Shown: piece by piece, positions 51,288 to 60,394 of the stretch
How positions within the stretch are numbered: the first letter of the stretch is position 1
How the letters are laid out: each line of letters opens with the position of its first letter
Assembly (NCBI GenBank): GCA_009193035.1
Contig: SWDT01000092.1
Span: forward strand, 186,001-250,000
Length of the DNA stretch: 64,000 bases
Direction of reading: 5' to 3'
DNA from: Halicephalobus mephisto
Lineage: Eukaryota > Nematoda > Chromadorea > Rhabditida > Panagrolaimidae
Notes under the pieces: generated by a model
Seen by the model: only the letters and a program-made list of their open reading frames with translations
The model's database searches: none
Told to the model about the DNA's origin: nothing
Translations under genes and position numbers: made by a program

Positions 51288-52071
51288 TCAGTAGAGAAAT
51301 ACGGTCCTGTCGATGGGCAAGGACTTGGTTCTTTTGATCTCAGCTCTGGTCTTGGAGAGAAGCATCAGAGTCATTGGGATGAAAAGAACCCCGATAGCGG
51401 CGAGAATTAGGTAGAAAGAAAAACTTAATCTAAAAAGACGTTATTTATCAATGCTTTAGGAAATACGGTCTTACTCAGCTCGACTGTAGAGATTGTAATC
51501 ATTTCCTGAAGTATTGTGTTTTTTGGAGTACAAGTAAACAAGATAAGACAATAATCCCAGCACATTGGAGAGAACTAAAAGGTAATTTTAAATATGAAAA
51601 TGGTGGAAAACTTGCTTGACAATAAGCTCCACAAGAAGATCCCATTCGATCCCAGCAAGTTATGAGTTTCTTGGATTACTGTATTCATCAGAGAAACTAC
51701 CAATCCGATGAACGCCCAAAGAGTGCCTAATCCAATGAAGAAAATTGTCAAAATCCAACAGGTCTTCGAGGAGAAGTTTTTGCTTTGAGAGATTTCATCT
51801 TTTACTAAAAACCTCAGAAATTAAAGATTACTGTAATTACTTAGAAATTACCACTGAAGGTCTCTCGGTAATATTCCAGTTCTCCGTCGATTCTTTTTTC
51901 CCCGTAAAACAACCCAGCATGGACGAAAGTGGAATTCGGGCCTCTTCCATTAACTTCCAGGGGTTTTACAGTAATCCAGTATTCTGTGATTAGACTGGTG
52001 ATGACAAAGGCGATAGCCAAGGAATATAAAATGAGAGAAAAAAACAAGCAGATCCTCCTGAGAATCGACAT
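51288..52071 (-). CDS. clarin-like tetraspan membrane protein
   Basis: Exons 51852-52071, 51616-51804, 51475-51574 and 51288-51429 give 216 residues, close to human clarins. TM1 is FFSLILYSLAIAFVITSLIT followed by EYWITVKPL. The extracellular loop has FVHAGLFYGEKRIDG, which parallels the GLFxGxxxxxxG signature of clarins, and NST and NFS glycosylation sites. TM2 is WILTIFFIGLGTLWAFIGLV, then MNTVIQETHNLLGSNGIFLW matches the position of clarin's YNAFGKPFETLHGPLGLYLL. TM3 and TM4 follow, with a basic cytosolic end (KTRAEIKRTKSLPIDR). Clarins act in mechanosensory hair cells of vertebrates; the role here is unknown. The second intron starts with GC (tcaa/gcaagt). A nematode Clc-like protein is the alternative. 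Confidence 0.65.
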
Positions 52072-52822
52072 TTCGTTTTCTGTCTTAAAATCGCTGATTG
52101 GATAGATGTCTTTTGAATTTTCTTTGATTCAAATGACCTTCAATAAGGTCGGGAAAATGGATTCGTACATTTCCGGGAATTTTCATGGTTGATTAATTAA
52201 AACTTTCAGCTAATTTCCAAAAAAATACATTAAAAATTTCTTGGAGTTAACTTTATAAATAAATAAGCTTGGATTTCTGGAGATATGATATATGAATTAA
52301 AGTACATCTCGGATCACTGACGTCGAATCCAGGTCAATTGCCCGTCGGATATTTATCGCTCCATGAAACTAACACATTTTGAAAACAGATAATCTTCTTC
52401 ATAATGTTTTTTATTTTTCTACTATAATCATTGCAGTACAGAGAGAAATTCAATAGTAATTTCAAAAGGAAAATACTGGAAAAAACAAGGTTTTGTGGCC
52501 GAAAAAGTTCGCAAAGACCGGTCCTTTTTGGTTTGTTATTCCTGGCGCGAATGTCCGGCTGGCCGGGCTGCTGCATATCGAGCAAGACTTCGGGAATTTT
52601 TATCGGTTTTTCAATTGCTGGACTGGGAATATTTATGTAGAATCTGTTTGCGTATTAAATTTCTCAAAGACGATAATGACTGCCCATAGTGGCTGTTGAT
52701 GGATTCCAGACTTTTGAATTCGCCTGGTTCGATCGTGATTTACTACGAGTTCGCGATGACTAAGGTTGATGAAACTTTGTTTTTCAGTTAATGATTGCAA
52801 AAAGTGCATAATCATCTTTGCC
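52072..52822. other. divergent intergenic region, clarin-like and intersectin genes
   Basis: Contains an acceptor gtttttcag ending about 35 nt upstream of the intersectin start, consistent with a spliced leader exon. No other exon was recognised. Confidence 0.4.
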
Positions 52823-55800
52823 ATGGATTCAAATCAATGGGTGATTTCGAACGTGGAGTTTTCCCAGGCAGAGTCCCAGTTTTTCTCCCTGTATCCCGAG
52901 AATGGATATCTCAGTGGGCAACAAGTTCGAGGATTCTTCGTCAAATCCGGACTTGATGCGAAAACTCTAGGTCAGATATGGGCTTTGGCTGATGTCAACA
53001 GAGATGGGCAGATGGACAAGTATGAGTTCGCTGTCGCTGTAGCTTTAATTAGAAGATGTCTGTCGGGACTCCCTCTCCCCGCGACCCTTCCACCATCCAT
53101 GAGGTCCATTATTCCTCCCAGTACTTTTGCCACAAGACAAGTTCCTCCTGCCATTCCTGCTGTCCAACACTCTGGACCACCAATCATGCCAGTTAATCAG
53201 TTTCCTACTTCATCTAAACCTCTAAAACAATGCTCAGATTGGTCTCTTCCACTGCCATCCAAGAATAAGTATCGTCAAGAATTCTACAGTCAGGACAAAA
53301 CCAATGTCGGTATTCTTAACGGGGTACAAGCCAGATATATCCTTTCTCAGACTGGTCTGCCAACCCCGCTGTTGGCAGAGGTATGGAATCTCGCCGATGT
53401 CAACAAGGACGGAGCTCTCTCATCCGACGAGTTCTGCGTTGCAATGCATCTAATCGACATGTATAAGGTAAGACAATTTGGCGAATTTCTTCTCATCAAC
53501 TATTTTCAGCAAGGATATATGCTACCGAATGAATTACCCCCAGAACTTAAAGACTTATTCATTTCTACGCGTAGAACTTCAGATTCCCCTCAAACAAAAT
53601 CTACTTATGACGATAAATTCATGGATAGTTATAACCGTAGTCAAGCCGAACTTGAAAGAAGAAGACAGATTGCTAGAGAAGAGGAAGAACGTTTGCGTGC
53701 CGAAGCTGAACGTCGGGAAAGAGAAGAGCAAGAAAGAAGAGATCGTGAGCGACAGGAGATTGAGCGCAGACGAGCTGCTGAGATGGAAGCTGAACGTCAA
53801 CGTGAATTAGAACGAGAAAAAGCCAGACAAGAAGAAGAAGCCAAACTGAGAGCTGAGCGAGAAGCAATTCGAAAGAAACTCGAAGAAGAACGACTAAAAG
53901 AGTTGGAGAAAATTAGAATCCGTGAGATGGAGAATCAGAAAGAAAGCGAAGCTGAGAAGACTACTCAGATTCAGCAGAGACACAAAAACATGACTTTCCA
54001 ACTTCAAGCCCTTCAAGAGAAGACTGATTCCCTCAACAATGATGTAGGTAATGCCAGAGATGAAATAATCGGGATCACTTCTGAAATTGAGGCTATGAGA
54101 ACTCAAAGAGATGAGAAACTTGCTATAATGAATCAGTTGCAGCAACACCATCAGCAGGTATGTATATGTTCCCGTTCAGGGAATTGGTAATCATTAGCTT
54201 TCAGCTCTCGATCCAATGTGAACGTGTATCGCACGAACATTTGCAATTGCAATCTGAGTGTCGACTTTCCCTCAATCGTGCTGAAGAAATCGAACAACTC
54301 CGGAAACTCATTGTTGAACGACAGGAAGAACTAGCCAAATGCTCTGAAGAGGCTGAAACTGCAAAGACGAATCTGACAGCCAAAGAGAAACTCCTTGAAG
54401 AGGTTGGTTTTGAATTACTCTTTCTATTCAAGTGATAATTACAGAAACGTCCTTCATTCAACGCTTCCAACGAGAAATTCACTAAGGAGATTGAGGAATA
54501 TAATGAGATGGTCCGTCGTGCGATGGAGAAGCAACAGAGTCTTCGTCGCAAAGCTACTGAGAAGGTTCATGCCCAGACCCTTCAAGCTAGCTTTGATAGC
54601 TCCAACGCCTTCCCTCAAACAACCACTGTATTCGAGAACAACTTCAACTCTTTCGAAAACGACTTTTCTTCCATGTCTATCACCTCTCCGACCAAGACCA
54701 AATCCGTTATTGATACATCTAACTCGTCTTCTGGGTTTGGTGATGCTCAAAGTACTGCGAGTGCCAACTCTGCTGCTACTGTTGTGACCGGTGCTCCGAC
54801 CAAGTACCGTGCCCTTTACGAATTTGAAGCTCGATCTGATGACGAATTGAGTTTGCAACCTGGTGATGTCATTCTGGTCTTTGATAGTCAGAATAGTGCT
54901 GAACCTGGTTGGCTTGCAGGCCAAATAAAAGGAAAAGTTGGATGGTTCCCTGCTGCTTTCGCTGAACCTATTGTTCCCGGGAAGAAGACTTCGATTCCCA
55001 ATGTGGTGACTTCTCCTTCTGAACCCTTAGCTAGTATCGCTGAAGAGAAGGAAGAAAGTGGTAAGATTCTTTATCTTCTTCCAAGTAAATTGATTAGTTT
55101 CAGGAACCTTGCCTGCCTATGACGTTCCTCCCGTCCAACCTGGTAGTTTGTATGAAGTTCCTCCGTCAGATACCCCCTCTAATGCTGTCACATCCTTACC
55201 TACTTATGATGCTCCACCTGGAGATGTGCCAACATCAAATGATGTTGTTCTTGCTGTCGGGACCGCTCTTTATCGTTGGAATGCTCAGAAGGAAGGAGAT
55301 CTTTCATTTTCCAAAGGAGATGAGATTGAGGTCTTGGAAAAAGGAGAAATGAAATGGCGTGGACGTCTTGTGAAAAATCCCTCTCAACAAGGCTATTTCC
55401 CCAAGAGTTATATTAAGATTACTCAAGAAGGACCTAAAACCTCCGGAAAGTCGGCCACACCTTTGGGAAGTCCTGGCCAACATGGCGAATGGTATGTCGC
55501 GCTCTGGGCCTTTGATGCTGTCGAACCTACTGACCTGTCTATCAAACCTGGAGATCGTGTTTGGGTCATTGATCAACAAGAACAATGGTGGAAAGGTGTT
55601 CTTAATGGGCAAACTGGGATATTCCCAGCTACTTATGTAGAGAAGGTTCCTACTGGAGGTGAGACCACCCCTGTTGCTTCTGCTACTGCAGAACCGGTCA
55701 CAAATGGTGTTGCTCGGGCTCTGGCCAATTTTGAGGCCACTGCAGATAATCAGATGAGCTTGAAAGCTGGTGATTTGATTAAAATCCGGAGCACTTCTCC

Positions 55801-55891
55801 AGCAGGATGGTGGGAAGGAGAGATTGTTCTTCCGAATGGAGAACACAAGACTGGATGGTTCCCAGGGAATTATGTTGAGGTGATCTTCTAA
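52823..55891 (+). CDS. ITSN: intersectin / Dap160-type endocytic scaffold (short form)
   Basis: Scaffold linking clathrin-mediated endocytosis, dynamin and actin. Exons 52823-53467, 53510-54157, 54205-54402, 54445-55060 and 55104-55891 give 964 residues. Two EH domains occupy residues 1-100 and 125-215, with Ca-type loops DVNRDGQMDKYEF and DVNKDGALSSDEF. A Glu/Arg-rich coiled coil covers about 265-600. Four SH3 domains follow: RALYEFEARSDDELSLQPGD, the segment LYRWNAQKEGDLSFSKGDEI, the segment ALWAFDAVEPTDLSIKPGD and RALANFEATADNQMSLKAGD, each ending in a GWFP, GYFP or GIFP turn. The protein ends at the last SH3 (NYVEVIF) with no DH-PH-C2, like the short isoform. Vertebrate forms have five SH3 domains; four are seen here. 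Confidence 0.95.
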
Positions 55892-56439
55892 ATTTGTTTC
55901 CAGTAATTGAAGTTGAAATTTCAGGTAATCAAGAACGGAATTTAATCTATGACATTACTACAGCAGTTTGTTTATTCGTAATTTATTCTTCAGATTATTA
56001 TAAAAAGATAGACTATTGTTAAGGATAAGATAGTATTCTTTCACTTGTGTAAAACGGTCAATGAAAAGGCAAATAAATGATATTAACTTAGATATGCTAG
56101 AATTTAATGGGGACTTGAAACTTCTACAACCTTGTGGGAATTTCTAGAATTCCACAAAAGCCTCCAGATTACGTTAGAAGGTTCTGAAACTCTGGAATTC
56201 CCCAAAAGCTTTCAGGATTTCGAAGATTCTCGATTTTTTAAGAACTTATGAGGGTTTTTCGACTTTCAAGAAGTATGCAAAACTTTTTAGATTCTTCTAA
56301 AGTTCTGTGTATATTTCAAAACTAATATCAAAGTCGGAATTTTTAGATTTCCAGAAAATAGTGGGAATTTGTGTTCGCACAATTTCGTAACATAAATTTA
56401 TAACTGTCATAGTGATAAAGTCAGTATTTGTATCGAAAT
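55892..56439. other. intergenic, 3' ends of intersectin and ATF4-like genes
   Basis: Convergent 3' flank. It contains a polyadenylation-like AATAAA (around 56081) and an HSE-like tract at 56095-56350. Confidence 0.5.
56095..56350. repeat. degenerate TTC/GAA array (HSE-like)
   Basis: Palindromic tttctagaattcc at 56141-56153 and in-register units at 56177-56189 (GAA gg TTC tg AAA). Further gGAATTCc and TTCgaaGAttCTC fragments follow. It is weaker than the 20.0 and 58.1 kb tracts. Confidence 0.5.
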
Positions 56440-57204
56440 TTAACAAGATGGTAATCCGAGGGTTTTCCTGCATCCGAGGATCTCCTTATGATAGGATTCG
56501 ATGAGGGATTTGAGTTCGGCTTGGCGTTGTTCGAGTTGCTCAATCTCGGTTAAGGCCTTAGTGAAACTGTAATTTTATTTTAGTTACGACTTGTGGATAT
56601 CTACGACTTACATCTTCTTCTTTTTCTCGCGATATCTAGCAGCAGCTTTCTTGTTTTGCTCTCGTTTCCGTTTCATCGAGAGGGCTAGTTGCGTGATCTC
56701 GTCGTCGGGCGCAGTTTCCGGTTGATCGAGGATGATCTCAGGAAGGGAATTGCTGGAAAATCTTATTCATAAAAAAAAGTATTTGAAACATACATTTGTT
56801 GCTGACATTGATTGCAAGATTCCCTCAGAAGAAAGTGTTCACATTCTTGACTAATTTCTTCGTAAATCTTCTTGACGGGTTCAGAAATGTCTTTGGATCT
56901 CGGGTTCGGCTTCTTCGAAAAAGGAACTGGTTCATATATTTCTCTCAAAGGGATAGTCTGAGGATTAACACCGTGGTTGTAATATTGTCCGGGATTGAGT
57001 TCTTGATAACTGGGCTCATATATATATCCTTGGAAATTTGCAGAAAAAAACGGAGAACTTCCTTCAATGTCAGGGACGTGGTCACATGTATCTTGATTAT
57101 GAGGGTACGTCATGCTAAAATCTTCGTTAATTAATTAGTTAATATTAATAAACTTACCCTTGTTGATAATGGTAGCAAGGAGTAAAATAACCATTAGGTT
57201 CCAT
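56440..57204 (-). CDS. ATF4: ATF4-type bZIP transcription factor
   Basis: Effector of the integrated stress response if orthologous. Exons 57158-57204, 56794-57114, 56612-56752 and 56440-56566 give 211 residues. The basic region MKRKREQNKKAAARYREKKK matches the ATF4 signature (EQNKxAAxRYRxKKR). The leucine zipper is short and imperfect (ALTEIEQLEQRQAELKSLIE and then SYHKEIL). The N-terminal 130 residues are acidic, tyrosine- and proline-rich, a plausible activation region. The basic region and zipper are split by an intron at 56567-56611. A splice acceptor (cactttctag) ends 6 nt before the start codon. ATF5 or another bZIP of the same clade is possible. Confidence 0.8.
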
Positions 57205-57486
57205 AATTTTCTAGAAAGTGAAAAGCAATTTTAGCAGGAAGTGTCTCGCCTGCCTGGGTCTTTTCTGCCTAGCGTCCCTTGAAAGACTATCGATTTGCCT
57301 ACCACTGACAATGGAATGTGCGTCCCCCTGACAACAGTCCTTTTCTTCCTGTCAATCGCCTTTGGAACCTTTGGCCTTTGTGCAAGACCTTTTTTGATCA
57401 ATAATGCATATAAAAGACCAGCAACCTGTGCAAAATTATTAATTTATTTTTTGCTTAAAAATACGAATAAATGCAGAAATTCCAGA

Positions 57487-58910
57487 TTATAAATGCTTGC
57501 AGTGATCAATTTTCTCCTGGGTTTCCTGCATTCGTCGGGTTTGATGTCTTTGTCTGGTGTTCTTTGGATGACTCGGATTCACATGCGAAAGGATATTAAC
57601 GCCTAAAAAAGTTTTCAATGAAATACTTTTCTCGATAATCTGATAAGGAAAAGAACTAAAAGTTCAGGATTTCCATTAATCGGATTTTTGATTACCTTCA
57701 TTGAGTAGTTTTTGTTCATAATTGGCTAGGAGGATGTTGAAGACACTCTGGTCTTGCCTATGGCATTGCCCTTCCGGAACGGTGCTTTCTTCTCTGACAC
57801 AACCAAGAGCTGCCCCTGGGGGCTCTATACAGGGCCTGGTGATCCCACACAACAATGCCCATTTTATGATTTCCTTCGTGACTTCATCTTTGTGAAAAAA
57901 CATCATATTCGCTTCAAGCATATCATGGTAACGATCGATTGTCATATCTAACGAGATATACTTATACATTCCTTAAAGTAATTATTAAAGCGTATTATAG
58001 AAATTTTAAATGTAAATTTAAAAATTATCTTGAAACGAATTTCTAGAAACTTCCAGAATTCGAGATTCTAGACGTTGGTTCCAGAAGTTTATGTTAGATT
58101 CTGGAAAGTTCTAGAAACTTCTGAGTTCCTACAAAATTCTAATAAATAAAAATACCTTTATGAGTAGCGTGACGGATACTGTGACCCGTGGCTCCACTCA
58201 TCTGAAACGGAGTCAAAGTTTTGTTGTTGATCATGTCCCAAAAAGCGGTAAAGTCTCCTGTTTCTAGGAAAATGGAAGAATCCATGTAGATGAAAGTGTC
58301 TACTTCGTTAAACATTTCAGCTGTAATCAGAATCTTCCAGGTAAAAATCTTCTTGTCTGTCACGAGTTTGGGTAGCAGATCCCATTTAAACGCCCGGGCT
58401 TCGAAGTTACAGATTCCCAGCATTTCTTCCTTCTAAAAAGTAATTATTTCTGCAATCACTCATGATAATCTTCCTTACAGTACGAGGGTCGTTGATGGTC
58501 CCTCCTAAGTCGTAGTAGATGATTTTCAATTGGTTTCCAAAGTGTTTCCTAATTTCATTAATAACTACCCTCGCCGATGGGTAGAAGTTGAGATCTGCTG
58601 CTATCACGAAAACGATATTGTTGGGGTCCACGGGTCTTGGAGTAATAGGATGGTTTTTCGTTAAGCTGAACATCTCCAGATAAGGCATACCCAATTCACA
58701 GTCAAATTTTTGCCCACTGATGATGAATGTTCCCGAACTATTCACTACCTTATGTTTATAAACAAACTGTAAAATTCATACTTTCTTCAAATTAAATACA
58801 GGGAAACCTACCGGTTCTGACCCGCAAAGTTCATCTGAAGAATACTCAAATTTGGGCTGGAAAAAGATATTAGGCGTTTTCATACTACTTAATTCATTAT
58901 TGATATACAT
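57487..58910 (-). CDS. DUF1647-like glycosyltransferase-fold protein (N-terminus provisional)
   Basis: Exons 58812-58910, 58479-58766, 58156-58432, 57696-57971 and 57487-57602 give 351 residues from a provisional Met. The core reads NNIVFVIAADLNFYPSARVV, then IIYYDLGG, EMLGICNFEARAFKWDLLPK, TWKILITAEMFNEVDTFIYM, the acidic MDSS motif, HKGMYKYI and DQSVFNILLANYEQK. This is the plan of the DUF1647 (PF07801-like) family, expanded in nematodes and thought to be Golgi glycosyltransferases. An expected N-terminal membrane anchor is not in the exons found, so a 5' exon is probably missing; the frame is open upstream as far as about 58998 (NNSDFYCRLNNFSDKSCFSK). Family assignment is from memory of the conserved blocks. 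The intron 57972-58155 contains an HSE array. Confidence 0.65.
58018..58140. repeat. near-perfect heat-shock-element array inside an intron
   Basis: At 58099-58121 five consecutive perfect units alternate TTC, GAA, TTC, GAA, TTC with 2-nt spacers. At 58041-58058 four perfect units do the same (TTC, GAA, TTC, GAA). A further TTCTAGA lies at 58066-58072. This is the cleanest copy of the dispersed family. Confidence 0.85.
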
Positions 58911-59801
58911 CACATTGTTATCTTTGCTGAAACAACTCTTATCAGAGAAATTATTGAGTCTACAGTAAAAATCGGAATTATTTTTATCGATTTAAATTGA
59001 AAAAGCTAAAATGTCACTTAAATTAAGCCTGTGTTTATTCCACGGGACACGGTATTTACTCAACCTGTTACTTAATTCCACCATGATCATAGGGAGATTT
59101 CTCAACATTTTATAAAAATGAACTTACTGTAAAAATTTTCTTGTAAAATAAAGGTAGCAAGGAGCAATTATTAATAAAATCAAGTAACTGTAACATAATT
59201 CCGTCCTTAATCAAAAAAGCAAATACTTACAAATTTTTCCTCCTCATAACTCAAGTCAACATTGATTAAGTTACAAAAAAATCTAGAACAAATGTAATTT
59301 AATTTTATATAATATAATTTTCAAAAATTAAGAAATAATCTAGCAAAATATTTAATTTACTAATATCGCTCGATTATTCAAAACGATTAATGATACAAGC
59401 TAACAGCGACAATACTGGACTCTGCTTGCATGGGTCCCTTTGGACAAACGTGTATAGTATTCATGACGTGTCCCTGGATACCCCGACTTTTTATTGTACG
59501 TGACTTTTTGATTGCTTAATTCTATTTCAGAAAATTTCCAATTCCTTGCAATAGTCTTTTAATTGTATACGGATGATTTGGTTCAGAACCTTCAAATTGT
59601 ATTTACTGATGAACTCAAAAGATTTCGTTATGTTAATTAAGGTGAATGGTCATGTTAGTGAAGCTCAATTGCCAACCACGCCCCGTGGCATCTCACATAA
59701 AAGATGGTAGATTGAAAATGAATTCCCATTTTGGCATTTAGGTAAGTTTGTCCCAAGTTATTTTACCTATAGTTTCATTTTCTTTCAGAACTCTTGATGA
59801 A
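58911..59801. other. divergent intergenic region upstream of the neuropeptide gene
   Basis: Probably contains the missing 5' exon(s) of the glycosyltransferase gene. A splice acceptor (tttctttcag) ends at 59788, 13 nt before the neuropeptide start. Otherwise AT-rich with no recognised exon. Confidence 0.4.
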
Positions 59802-60162
59802 ATGGCGTCTGCACATTCGTTGCACTTTTTTCTTCTCCTAATTTGGATCGAGATGACTATTTCCTCCACTTTACCATTGGCCCCCCAGTTGAACCCCCAA
59901 TCAGGGGCCTTCAAAGACCAAGAATTACACGAGTGAGTCCAATTTCATTAATGAAAGAAAAGACTTATTCCTCCTCAGAAACCTGAAGGAACTCGATCGT
60001 CTTCTCCGCAATGCCCTCTACCAAAACTATGACTCTCGTAGCAATGCCTTCGAAACACCGTTCAAACGAGCTAGTCATCAGATGGAATCTCGATCGATGA
60101 ATCAATTCAAAAATTGTTACTTCTCACCAGTCCAATGTGTTCTTCTCGAGCGTCGTCGTTGA
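59802..60162 (+). CDS. allatostatin-C-like (somatostatin-type) neuropeptide precursor
   Basis: Two exons, 59802-59932 and 59979-60162, give 104 residues, a usual neuropeptide precursor size. A signal peptide (SLHFFLLLIWIEMTISSTLP) is followed by a spacer and a single dibasic site (ETPFKR/ASHQ near residue 73). The released C-terminal peptide would contain NQFKNCYFSPVQCVLLE before a terminal RRR. Its core CYFSPVQC has the same eight-residue disulfide ring as allatostatin C (CYFNPISC). Differences are the extra VLLE after the second cysteine and no amidation glycine. Allatostatin-C peptides act through somatostatin-type GPCRs and inhibit hormone release in insects. The assignment is inferred from ring sequence, precursor layout and position of the cleavage site. 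Confidence 0.78.
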
Positions 60163-60394
60163 TATCAGAATTAGAAATTCATCGTTAAAACAATAGTGAA
60201 TTAAATGTCTTCATCAAAGTGTGGCGGTATTTTCCTTTTGCAACGTGAGATTCTGGGATTACGAGATAATCGAGATACTGTAAAATAAAAAAGCTCCGGA
60301 ATTTATTAACCCATTTTCACATAAATGCAAAAAATAATAACTTATAAAATATCTCAGACGAAAATTGGATAATAACCTCGTGGACATACCTGTT

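Noticed and set aside
53579..53867. Hydrophobic minus-strand frames
   Set aside because: They are antisense shadows of the Glu/Arg-rich coiled coil of intersectin.
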